NCBI RefSeq assembly: GCF_001522545.3
Contig: NC_031769.1
Span: 24,165,617 to 24,229,616, forward strand
Direction of reading: 5' to 3'
DNA length: 64,000 bases
Origin: Parus major
Taxonomy: Eukaryota; Chordata; Aves; Passeriformes; Paridae
The notes under the pieces were generated by a model. It saw only the letters and a list, made by a program, of their open reading frames with translations, had not been told where the DNA came from and ran no database searches. The translations under genes were made by a program, and so were the position numbers. This document shows positions 12,701-22,200 of the stretch, in pieces; the first letter of the stretch is position 1, and each line of letters opens with the position of its first letter.

Positions 12701-15700
12701 CCTTTCTATGTGCATGAATGTTTCAGCATGACAATTCCTTACATAACCTTTATTTATAGTAATATACTTTGCTTTTTCGTGTTTGTTTTCACTTCTGGAA
12801 AATATTTCTTTGGCTGTAACTTCTTATGACTTATGGCAGTTGATTTTTTATATTGGTCTGGTATAAAGAAGCAGATATGGTTCTCAACTTTTTATAGGAA
12901 TATGAATCAGAAATCTCATTTCTCTGTCTTCTACTGCCAAATGCATGTTCATAATAGCAGTTTCCACAGGCATTTCTTACTTTTTTGATGCCAAAAGCTG
13001 GTGATGCATTACTTCTGCTGTGCACTAGGCTGTGCAAGGTCATATCTGTTGTGTGTTACCTGGAAGGGAGAGCAACATAAGGCTTACAGCAGTCCAAATC
13101 AGATTGATAGAGAAAACCCCACCAGTGAAATCTCTGAACAGAAATTATTTGCTTACCTCTTCTCTTTTAGGGGGAAAAAAAAAATTAGACACATAAATCC
13201 TAGTTTTGTATTTAAACAAACATTGTTTAAAGATATTTTCCAAATGGGGAAAAAAGCACACTCTTTTAGATAGTATTAGGTTGAGGTTGTGGGAGCTATC
13301 CTAATTATTACCAGGCCTCAGCTATCTTGTGGTTTGCTGCAGAAAGTGAAATTTGAAAAACCAAAGCTGAATCTTGCACAAAACAGAGGTGAAAGAAAAA
13401 TCAGAGTACTTAAAAAAGAAAAATATGTTCTTCACACAACAGGAGGTAGAGCTGTTGAACTCCTGGCCTAAGAACGCTGTGTGGGCTAAGGAAGCAGCTA
13501 AGGAAGCTGCTCAGATTTTCTTCTCCTCTATAAAGAGCTGGGATAAACAGAACAGGAATTCTAAACGTAGGTGAGAGAAAAATGATTACAAAAATATTCT
13601 TATGTTCTCTGAAAAGTTTGCAGGCTCTTAAATTAAGAGTTTCTGTAGTGCTATTCAGGCTTTCAAAGCACAGCATGATACCAATATTTAGTTGGATTTC
13701 TAGCAAAACTAAGAGGACCAACACTTGATATTTTTGGAAGTCTTCATGTTTTCAGGAAAGACAGTTCAAGTATTTGAGGGGGGCAGATAGAAGGATAACT
13801 TTTGTAGTGCTGTTTTTATTGTTTCACTTTCTAAAGTGAAGGTCAAAGATGAATAGGATTTAATACTCATTTAGATGTTAGAGAGTAGAGGTCTCTGTAT
13901 TGTCCAGTGTGTATTCAAGTTAAATTGAATATCATGGTGTCCTTAATCTTTTATATATTTTGGTTTTTTCATTGTTCTCCCTCTAGTGTGAAATAATTGT
14001 AAATTTTTGTCTTATTCTAATGGTAATTTTGTTGTATTCCTGAAAAATATGTGCTTGCTTTTGCTATTATTTGCTGTAAGATGTGATGTATCTGATTGCA
14101 TTGTTAAGAAAAAACAGGTTTTGTTTTATGGTTATTAGTTCAGTAAATATTCAGTTTCCAGAGATACTTCTTACTTTCAGTTTCAGGTTTTTTTCTAAAG
14201 GCATAGGCAAAGAGGGAGGATCCTTTCACTTTTCAAGGAGATTATTTGGGACTCAAAAGTGGATTCACATGATATTCTCCTTGCTCTTTCAATAGGAGTT
14301 TTCACTTCTCTCTGTTAATTCTCTGTCCTATTCTTTGTGCTACTGCCTGTGCTACACTTCTCCTAAGTATTTGGAGGACAGTAAATGCTAATGATTAACC
14401 TGCAGAAGCAGTGATTTAGCTCCAGGATAAGAGCCAGCATCTTGAGAATCTGGAAATTGCTTTTAGACACCTTTGTTATTTATTGAGGCGTTAATCTGGC
14501 AAAGGTGTCTCATGAAATAAAGAGTGGTAAAAATACTGTGCATTCTACAAATAGTAACACTATAATACATTAGACTTCCTCATGTGTGTTGTGATTTGAT
14601 AAATGATTGAAATCACTCCTGAGCTATGCCAACATGGAAGACACAAAGCAAATTTCCCTTTTAGACACACCTAAACAATAATTTGTCCATTCTTACTCCT
14701 CTTTTTCTCCACAGAATTTCACATTCAATGATGATTTCAGTCCCAGCAGCACAAGTTCAGCTGATTTGAGTGGTTTAGGAGCAGAACCTAAAACACCAGG
14801 CTTCTCGCACTCCTTAGTGCTGTCATCAGATGAGGTATGCGGACGAATTGTTTAATTTGGGAAATTAATCTTTTCTTTTTCCTATGGAATCTCACTTGAT
14901 TACTCAAATAATAAAGGAAATGTTTTAGGCAGAAAGATTGGAGAAGGAAGTTAATTTTGGTTTCTAAATTCAGTTTTTTCTTGTTCATATAATAATGACT
15001 TAAAATAATGCCCCGTGGCACTGTCATAGGGAAGTGGAATGCAAGTGGTGTCCTAAGAGATGCTATATCCTCACACTTGCCAATACATTTTTTCTAAATA
15101 CATACATATGGACATAATATAGATATACACACTATACCTCTATAATATAGATATAAACACACTAAACTAGGCCTAAGACAGTTTTGATATACCAAACATA
15201 ACAGTAAAGTTTGGTAAATGTAGTTGAGATGTAAGGCACCTTCACCTACCCCAGTTTTTACTGTGGAAGAATGACCTGTACGTGCAGTAATTGTGTGTTA
15301 CTGTACCTGAATGTATGTGTACTGGTTATAATGTCTATGTCTTAATCCACTTTGCATTCTTTGTGCTTCCTTTGCACAGTGGATTTGAAGTCAATGACTC
15401 CAAACCAGAGCTTTTTCATACAATGATAAAGTAAAAAGGTATTCCTAACCCTGTTAATTGGTGACATATTTGAGGTGAATATAATGTATTGAAAATACTC
15501 TTCTTAAGATACTAGTTTTGTAACTCAGTTGTAGGTGAGGTTGTATGATTTGACAGTAGCTGACAGCACATCTTGTGGAGTCAGGAAACCTGTGTATTTG
15601 TTCTTTTACAAACACTCCATAAGAACTTCACATTTATCATGTGAGATTTGTGCCAAATTGTTTTTACCAGAGAGGGGGAACTCAAAGTATCTATACCTTC

Positions 15701-18700
15701 TATGCCTTTTTGTTGTTGTTTTAAACATAGGTAGTTTTTTTTTTTATTACTACCTGCATGGTTTACTTGGGTTTAAAGAATGAGAGGTTTTCTGTGCAGC
15801 TCTGCAAGCCTACAAACCCAGCCATTCTTTTGAGGTTGCTTTTACTTCAGGTAATTAAGGGCAAAAGTTTATAACAGAAGGAAACAGCACAGAGGTCTGC
15901 ATATGCTGTGAATTACTGAAAATAGCAAAATCATCACTTGCTCTTTATTTAGTGTTAGTACTGTCATTCTAATGCGTTTCATTATCTTACCATGTTTAAA
16001 TCCCCTTATATTATGTATTTGATTGTGGCAATGTCCTGTTCCTAGTGGTATTGAATTAAAAGCTTGAAAATCCTTTCATTCTGTGTGTTCAGCTATTACT
16101 TTGTAAAATACCAGGCCTGAGCAGGTCCATAAAAATGATTGTGTTTTCTCCATCCTCTGCTGTGTTCGATTGCTGCCTCCAGATGAGGCAAGCAAGAGCT
16201 GCCCTGGAAACCTCCCCAGCCACCCCGGGCAGGGAGGAGGCTGGTGCTGCTCCTCAGCCTTCCACAGCACATTGCTGCGGGCACTCCTCTGCTCTGGCTT
16301 CCCCAGGAGCCCCATCAGCATTTCTAGAAGATGGAAAAATGGAAGGGTGGGGAGGGAACCCAGTTCTTGGTTCTCCTCTAATTAAAGAGCTTTTGCTCTG
16401 GGAAATTGGAGCCATCAGAGAGGTTCCCACCTGTTCTAGGGTGTCAAGATCAGGAACTCCAAAGAGGTTTCCATTGATGTAGTGTCAAATATAACTGCCA
16501 AATCATATGTGTGCTGAGCTTTAAACATAACCTCTCTGTATCTAGAAATAATTCCTTTTAAAGAAATCTTGTTGTTAAAGAAATCTTGCTAAGTAGCCCT
16601 AACTGTTTGCAGATCTTGGTGCTGCCATTGCCTGAACTTTCACATGCTGTTATATGTTTGGTATTTTGTTTCTATAATGCTTTTCTTTCCCATTTCTTTG
16701 TTGCTCCCTCACTCAGAGCCTGGATATGATTGATGATGAGGTGAGATACTAGCGTGCTGTTGTGGTAAATTGCGTGCCTGTCGCGTGGCAATGTACTGTC
16801 TCTTTTGCAGTCTCATTCCTTGTCTTGTGGTGTTGTGTGGCAAACACCCTTGTTGGCACAGAACACACAGATGTCACTGGCTCCTCTTTCCTTGTCTTGA
16901 GTTGCCTTCTCCTTGTTGCTGAGTTTTCAAGGCCGCAGCAAACTGAACTTTTTGTGATATGCTGGAAGCAGGAGGAGGGTCAGTGTCAAAGCAAATTTAC
17001 CAGATCAGGCATCAGCTGTGCTGAGCTCATGCTGGCAATAGGAGAAGAAAAAGATAGTGTCCAGCTCTGACAACTGGACAGACAGAAGCTGAGAGAGCTC
17101 CCAGCATCATCTAAGCTAAAAAAAAGCTGCTCTAACGGCAGACAGCTGCTGCAGCCTGTAGCAGCTGCTTTGCTGACCACAGCCAGGACAGAATAGCTTT
17201 TGTTTCGGGTCCCACTGGCATACCCGTGGGTGGAATAAAGTGGCAGAGCAGGGACATGGGTCTGCTCCAGCAGTTGATGCCACACTTGCCCTTTCTGGTA
17301 GGGTTTGTGCTCTCAGCCACAGCAGTGGTGAGAGCAGGGCCAGGTCTGTAGGATCACTGTGTGTTCCGTACCACTCCTCTGTGTCATCTTGTAAAGTCTT
17401 CTTCCATAGACAGTATCAGTCTCACTGGCTGTTTGCTATCATCACTTTGAACTCTAGAGTGGTTTTCTGAGGGTTTCATTTTCCCCTGATTTTTTTTTTT
17501 AATAGTTTGAACAAATAATAAAGATCTGTGAATGAGCCCAGGAAGTGGAATACACAATTCATTGCATCCTTTAGAAACCTGCTAATTTGAAGGAAAAAAT
17601 CTTGTGAGGGGATGGGAGCATACATGGTTTGAATTGTGCCACCTGGCCATTTCAGTCCCTGCTTGGGTTAAAAGGAATGCCAGGTTCTTTTCCTTCTGTG
17701 GTTCTATAGATAAAAGACTTTTTGGGTACCTTGTACTCATTCTTAGGTGTCTGGTTAGATAGAGATGTAATATAACAGTGTGAGATTGTTACTACTGTAG
17801 TGCAAAGATAGTTTGTGCAGAAAAATGTTGTTACTCATCTGTGTTACCCTTTAATAATACTGTGGAATATTTTTGTTGCAGATCCTTGATGAAGGACAGT
17901 CTCCAAAGCACAGTCAGTGTCAGAGTCGTGCTGTTCACGAGTGGAGTGTGCAGCAGGTTTCCCACTGGTTGATGAGCCTGAACCTTGAACAGTATGTTTC
18001 TGAATTCAGTGCCCAAAACATTAATGGGGAGCATCTCCTTCAGCTGGATGGCAGTAAGCTCAAGGTAATTAATTAGGCTTCAAGATTAACTGATGTATTT
18101 TTCATCACTTTAAATCATCTCAAAGGCAGTAAGAATTCACCCAGAAAGCAGCAAATCCTTGTGCACAGAGTCATGATAGGCCAGAATAATAAACACAAAG
18201 TATAAAGCTATGGTAGCGCTTTAAGAAGTTCCCATATGCACTTGGATTCCAAAGCTTCAGAAATGCAAGGCATTTGCTTTGTAAGAATCCTGGGTGTGTA
18301 TAATGAGGTACATTATACACCTGTATTTGCATGTGCAGATCATACAGCAGTGTGTGAAAGTAGTATTTTCATGCCTGTATTTCTCACCCAGCTCTGATTT
18401 GTGAAAGGGTGATTCTGAGAAGACAGTGGATAGACACATATCAGAAATAGCAAGGGAATAATGGATTAATGGGATATGGGAGGCATAAGCTGATACCAAT
18501 TGTAGTATGTTAGAACTAAATAGGGTTTTGATGTATAAAGTATGCATTGATTCTTGTAGTAAAAAGATGAGCCTAGTTCAGTCAAAAATACAGGACAGAG
18601 TGGCAGGAAGCTCAGTAGATCTGAAAGTCCAAGTGTGGTGTTTCTCTTCTGAATTTTTTTGGTGGCACTTCACTATGTGTCTTAGAAGACTGCAGGTGAA

Positions 18701-19225
18701 CTTTTGACTGGCATAGCAGTGAGAATTTGGAATTCTTGTTCTGTGTGGACTTCGATGATTTCAATAAAACAATTTATTTGCCTAATTTGAGCAATGAAAT
18801 CAACACTGGTTGTGGCAATGAGGTCTCACTTTAATATTCTAGAAGTAAGAAGCATGAAGTGTAGTACTTGCACATCAGTGATGCATCTGAGTCTCTGACA
18901 GATTCACTTTGTTGTTACAGTCTTCTAAGGAGAATTTGAAATAGAATATGAAAACAAAACGTGATAGATTAAACCATAAGAAATTCTTTTAAATTTTGTT
19001 TCCCCACCTCAGGCTCTTGGTATGACATCTTCCCAGGACAGAGCAGTCATTAAAAGAAAGCTAAAGGAAATGAAAGCATCCTTGGAGAAGGCTCGCAAAG
19101 CTCAAGAGAAAATGGAAAAGCAAAGGGAAAAGCTTCGAAAGAAGGAACAAGAGCAGCTGCAGAGGAGATCAAAGAAAACAGACAAGTGTTCATCAGATGC
19201 AACAGAGGGCACTAATGAGCAGTGA
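3631..19225 (+). CDS. PPP1R9A: PPP1R9A (neurabin-1), C-terminal coding part, gene-level entry
   Basis: Neurabin-1 is a neuronal scaffold that binds F-actin through its N-terminus, recruits protein phosphatase 1 and organises dendritic spines. Only the last part of the gene is here; the actin-binding, PP1-docking and PDZ exons lie left of the window. Coding exons seen are 3631-3788, 4348-4648, 8710-8797, 8898-8975, 11967-12165, 14715-14834, 16717-16740, 17882-18064 and 19013-19225. All have AG/GT borders and every junction phase agrees. The short path 3788 to 14715 is also in frame, so the four exons between them form an optional block of 666 nt (222 codons). Exon wording such as STDGEDSLERK, NFTFNDDFSPSSTSSADLSG and SLDMIDDE, plus the SAM domain and terminal coiled coil, agrees with mammalian neurabin-1 as I remember it. 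Spinophilin (PPP1R9B) lacks the SAM domain, which rules it out. The gene lies upstream of and convergent to the paraoxonase, as in other amniotes. Confidence 0.93.
4348..4648 (+). CDS. PPP1R9A: PPP1R9A optional exon, Ser/Pro-rich
   Basis: The exon is 301 nt with acceptor CCAACAG and donor GTATTA at 4649. It starts in phase 0, directly compatible with the 3788 exon, and leaves one base (G) over. The next exon completes that codon as Asp. It encodes about 100 residues rich in Ser, Pro and His (for example SPASDSGASSLSPVASSAAI and SPYARGDTPLSSPSKSGHSS), which looks disordered and has many SP and TP phospho-acceptor sites. The 159-residue open frame around it has no stop upstream of the exon, but the agreement of splice phase on both sides argues for the exon as given. 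I infer it is part of the longer tissue-restricted neurabin-1 isoforms. Confidence 0.85.
4649..8709 (+). other. PPP1R9A intron inside the optional block
   Basis: About 4 kb of AT-rich intron. One GC-rich island at about 6530-6680 stands out. It contains a 72-nt piece (6541-6612) bounded by CAG and GTGGGC that could be read as an exon, but it has no recognisable protein and its phase fits nothing. No repeats or RNA genes were recognised. Confidence 0.5.
8710..8797 (+). CDS. PPP1R9A: PPP1R9A optional exon
   Basis: The exon is 88 nt with acceptor TCCTAG (8704-8709) and donor GTAAGC at 8798. It takes up the single base left by 4648 and ends with two bases of a Gly codon. It encodes a Thr/Ser stretch followed by HTEKLKRKLADLG, a short amphipathic basic segment. 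It is too short to recognise on its own. It is supported by its exact phase fit to both neighbours and by lying inside the optional block. Confidence 0.82.
8898..8975 (+). CDS. PPP1R9A: PPP1R9A optional exon, polybasic, skippable in frame
   Basis: The exon is 78 nt with acceptor CTTATAG (8891-8897) and donor GTATGA at 8976. It starts and ends in phase 2, so it can be skipped without changing the frame of the surrounding block. It encodes APLRRSSSKGKKRKEKEA followed by IRVTYGS. The cluster of Arg and Lys around three serines resembles a bipartite nuclear-localisation or phospholipid/actin-binding patch that phosphorylation could switch; function is inference. The exon sits only 100 bases after its neighbour, an unusually short intron for this gene. 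Confidence 0.82.
8976..11966 (+). other. PPP1R9A intron with a CR1 fragment
   Basis: AT-rich intron of about 3 kb. A CR1 remnant lies at about 9149-9230. Nothing else in it could be supported as a feature. Confidence 0.5.
9149..9230 (-). mobile_element. CR1 LINE 3' fragment
   Basis: TCATAGAATCATAACTGG followed by AAGCTGG, GAGGATCATCAGGTCCAACT is the reverse complement of a typical avian CR1 3' end. The terminal repeat TATGATTCTATGA is at the left, so the element points to the minus strand with its 3' end at 9149. Only about 80 bases are recognisable; the right limit is vague. 5'-truncated fragments of this kind are the normal state of CR1 copies. Confidence 0.75.
11967..12165 (+). CDS. PPP1R9A: PPP1R9A optional exon, Ser-rich
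   Basis: The exon is 199 nt with acceptor CTTAAACAG and donor GTAGAA at 12166. The first base finishes an Arg codon and the exon ends on a codon boundary, which fits the phase-0 start at 14715. It encodes TVREMLQKSANTKSLAERSS followed by a Trp/Tyr-containing stretch and a run of Ser/Asn (SNSSSNLPSPTSSTEPSSEN), ending SPAKKGSK. The low-complexity Ser-rich character matches the exon at 4348. It is the last member of the optional block. Confidence 0.85.
12166..14714 (+). other. PPP1R9A intron with a candidate extra exon
   Basis: Intron of 2.5 kb between the optional block and the constitutive exon at 14715. It holds a candidate exon at 13443-13570 (separate entry). The rest is AT-rich with no recognised element. 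Confidence 0.5.
13443..13570 (+). CDS. Candidate alternative PPP1R9A exon or terminal exon (unconfirmed)
   Basis: The 128-nt segment is preceded by a reasonable acceptor (TTCTTCACACAACAG) and followed by a strong donor (TAG|GTGAGA at 13571). If entered in phase 0 from 12165 or 3788, it reads EVELLNSWPKNAVWAKEAAK and on to KSWDKQNRNSKR without a stop. The stretch is Trp- and Ala/Lys-rich, unlike translated intron. It ends in phase 2, which does not fit 14715; read through the donor, a TGA follows at 13572-13574, so it could be an alternative last exon. I do not recognise the peptide. It may be an isoform exon, a decayed exon or chance. Confidence 0.3.
14715..14834 (+). CDS. PPP1R9A: PPP1R9A constitutive exon
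   Basis: The exon is exactly 120 nt (40 codons), phase 0 on both sides, with acceptor TCTCCACAG and donor GTATGC. It encodes NFTFNDDFSPSSTSSADLSG and then LGAEPKTPGFSHSLVLSSDE, a close match to the segment just upstream of the SAM domain in mammalian neurabin-1. Acidic and Ser/Thr-rich; probably disordered. Being symmetric, it could be skipped without a frame change, although nothing here shows that it is. Confidence 0.93.
14835..17881 (+). other. PPP1R9A introns on both sides of the microexon
   Basis: Two introns (14835-16716 and 16741-17881) separated only by the 24-nt microexon. A GC-richer patch at about 16170-16330 has open frames on both strands but no recognised protein. A short tandem duplication of TTAAAGAAATCTTG lies at about 16557-16589. 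Nothing else is supported. Confidence 0.5.
16717..16740 (+). CDS. PPP1R9A: PPP1R9A 24-nt microexon
   Basis: This 24-nt exon encodes only SLDMIDDE. It is bounded by acceptor CCTCACTCAG (16707-16716) and donor GTGAGA at 16741, and is symmetric in phase 0. The same eight residues occupy this position in mammalian neurabin-1, so it is real despite its length. A TTGC motif lies close upstream of the acceptor within a pyrimidine-rich tract, the arrangement known for neural microexons activated by SRRM4 (nSR100). Regulation by SRRM4 is inference. Confidence 0.9.
17882..18064 (+). CDS. PPP1R9A: PPP1R9A exon with most of the SAM domain
   Basis: The exon is 183 nt (61 codons), phase 0 on both sides, with acceptor TTTTTGTTGCAG and donor GTAATT at 18065. 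It begins ILDEGQSPKHSQCQSRAVHE and runs into the SAM (sterile alpha motif) domain: EWSVQQVSHWLMSLNLEQYV, then the second half with NGEHLLQLDGSKLK. The Trp-x(9)-Leu start and the LLQLDG loop are typical of SAM helices 1 to 4. SAM domains mediate homo- or hetero-oligomerisation, in neurabin probably at the postsynaptic scaffold. Confidence 0.96.
18065..19012 (+). other. PPP1R9A last intron
   Basis: Intron of 948 nt that splits the SAM domain coding region just before its last helix. I see no element in it. Confidence 0.6.
19013..19225 (+). CDS. PPP1R9A: PPP1R9A last coding exon: end of SAM and coiled coil
   Basis: The exon opens after acceptor CCCCACCTCAG with ALGMTSSQDRAVIKRKLKEM, the last SAM helix. 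It continues into a highly charged coiled coil (about 19070-19180) with repeated EK/KQ heptads, and ends TEGTNEQ followed by TGA at 19223-19225. The C-terminal coiled coil is known in the neurabin family to mediate dimerisation. Codon phase continues directly from 18064. No further open frame follows, consistent with this being the terminal exon. Confidence 0.96.
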   Translation, partial: ALGMTSSQDRAVIKRKLKEMKASLEKARKAQEKMEKQREKLRKKEQEQLQRRSKKTDKCSSDATEGTNEQ

Positions 19226-22200
19226 CAAGCAGAGGTGCTGCTGTGTTTGGCACGTGGAGGCATGTGAAGGAGAGATAAACTTATATCCACTCTGATGCCC
19301 CTTCAGCTTTCTTGTGTTCATCACCCAAGATCGTGTAAAGAGAGATGGGGGCTGTACATAGAATGACTAGGGAAATTTATATTGTGTCGTTTTCTTTCCT
19401 GCATATCCAGTTCACGCTCGTAGCTGTTGCCATGTGAAATAATCCCAGCCCCTCAGTTTGTTCTGTTCTTGTTGACAGCTAACAGATTTCATTTTTTGTG
19501 TGGTGGTATTTCCTTCCAAACTACTCTTCTCTATTGAGCTCTGTGTGTTTGGTCACTTCAGTAACCAGCATGATGCCGAGGAGCATGTCCACTGTTTCAC
19601 CTCTTCTGCAAAGGATGGCCAGTCAGTATGGTTGGGGAACATTTCTTCAGCTGGGTAAAAGGAGTTGTGCTCTGTCTGCTAAGATTTGACTTAACTTTCT
19701 AACTGGAAGTTCATCTTCTTTACGGTGTTTGGATACTCAGTTCAGTCTGCTGGAATAAGTTCCATCTTGCATCAGTACCTTTAAGCAACACTGCTGTGAA
19801 AACTGTTCAGTGACTTCTTATACACTGGAGATAAAGACACAAGAGTCAATGTTCTCCCTGGGTAAAGGACAGGAGGTGAAACTCTTTCTGTTAACTGTAC
19901 AATAGTTAATCCAGGAAGGAGGCAAAGCCTTAAATGGTTATGTGGGTTTACACAGAAATCTGAGGATAACATTTATCCTTTAGATATCTGAGCAAGAATG
20001 AATTTCTAACTAGAGCACAGCATATGAATCTGTATAAATTTTATTGTGCTCCCAGTGCGTAGGCAACTTTCTTATAGCACACTCTGCTTTGTTTTTCATG
20101 TGTTTCATACAGGAAACTGGGTTTATTTTGTTTTAAGTTGGTTTTTCCCCAGGCAAAACACCACATCTTCAAATTCATTCTCCAGTCAGTAAGCATTGGG
20201 GGAATAAGCTTTGTGCTCTGCTCTTATGAAGGTATTGGAAACAATTATCAAACTTGAGTCTGCTGTAGATTTTCAGTTTTTACTGAAGTGCACTTTAAGA
20301 AGAGAAAGATGAGTGATTCTGTTTAAAATTAAATTCAGTACATTGCTGTTAAGGTCCATGCTGCCATGGAGGTGATGGTTACTTAATCCAAAGCTCCCAC
20401 ATTTTAACTGTTTTGATTGATGTATTTAAAGAATACCCAACCAAAACCTGAATTTTTGGGCTTTGGCTGTAGAATGTTTTGATGGCTTAGCAGTGGCCAT
20501 ACTTCAGTGATTTCTGGGGTGTGTGAGGCCATGGATGAAGCCTGCTGTGTAGTTCTGACTGTGACAGAAGCAGGGTTTGGTGTTACTGCCTCACCAGCAG
20601 TACTGAACTATACAGGATTGCTTCAAAAGACTGGACAGACAATGGGCAGATCTCCCAAATGAGGAGCTGCAGGCATGAGCTGACTGCTCTACAGTCAGAG
20701 CTGACTGTGTACGCTTGAGAAACGTCACTTCCCACTCATGCAGCCTGCAAGTGGCAGTCTTCATCTAGCTGTGAAAACCCAGAAGTTGTTTAAGATGGTG
20801 ATGCAAAGTTAGAATCTTGAACTTAAAAATGCGCCAGCCTAGAATTGAAAATTCCTCTGAAGAAAAAGCATGTTTGCTTTGGCTTGGCTTCTCTTCTGCT
20901 CTGTACTTCATGGCATTCAGATTTGTGTGTGCAAAGTTCTCTGAAGCTCAGATTTGGAACATTTAGGGTGTACTGTTAAGAGTTACATTTCTTTTGATCC
21001 TAATAATTTCTTTGACATGTAAAATGGTGTGTAAACTGAGAGAGCCTGGTTCATTCAAAATTAATACACAACAGATCTACTTAGCATTAGCTCTATTTTT
21101 CCTTCCAAATCTAACTTCTACAAGTTTTTGATGTATATTTTATTCAGATCTAAAATTTAAATTGCCATAAAATATACTTGCTGATATTTCTAAAGGCTTG
21201 TGATACTTTTCTTGAGATAAACCACCAGCAGCAAAATACACCTGCTAACCCAAATTACACATTGCAGTAAATCCTTCTGTGTTCATTCATAGGAGAAGAA
21301 ATTTACAAATGTTTAACAGCCTCATAAAAGTAGCATTCTTAGAGTAAGAGAGGTTACCTGGAAGAAACTGGAAATTTAATATTTGAAATGCAGTGTTGAT
21401 AAATACATTAGATGATGATTTTCTTTTTAAATTATGTTTACATTGTAGTAATGTTTAAGTGGTTGTATATAATAATCTCAGGTGGTGTCACTGTTTTATG
21501 TTCTTTTTTTATTTAGAAACCAGAGCAGATTGCTTGGCATTATATATTGAGTTTTCATTCCTGTTTCTTAGAATGGTGCCTAGTTAATCTTTTTGTAAAT
21601 CATGTTACTTATTCTGCAGAATTACTAATTCAATTTAAGTCCTTTAAGTATTCAGGGGATTTTTACTGCTTTGTGATAATGTTATTTTGTTATTCTCAGA
21701 CTAAAAACATCAACAAAAATCTAACCTAAAAAAACCTAGTGGCTTACCTTTAAATTAAAACCATTAAAATGCATTTTGATCAACATGTGACAACTAAGGA
21801 AATGGAACAATGACAAGAGTTTTGCTGTTCTTTCTGTGATAAAAGATTTATGTGGTTCCTTTTATGAAGTACAGTAACTCAATCTTGGGAAGTGCAGAAA
21901 CGTCACTGGATAACAGACATGAAGCACAGTTTGAAACTTTTCTCGCTGTTCTATAGGACCTGTAAAGTTGTGTTGCAATTTCTTTTTCCCCTTGTACTGT
22001 ATTATGACTTACAGGAAACAAAAGGTGGGTGTCTCATCATTCTTAACTTAAACTTTCTGTAAACCAATGCTAAGTCAGACTAATGTGGGACTTAATGTAA
22101 CAAGAAGAAACAAATTTGCTAAATTTGGTAAATGGCTAGACAGCCTTTCTCACTGACCTGACCTGCAGGCATAATGTCACCTATATTGTGTATTTCTTTG

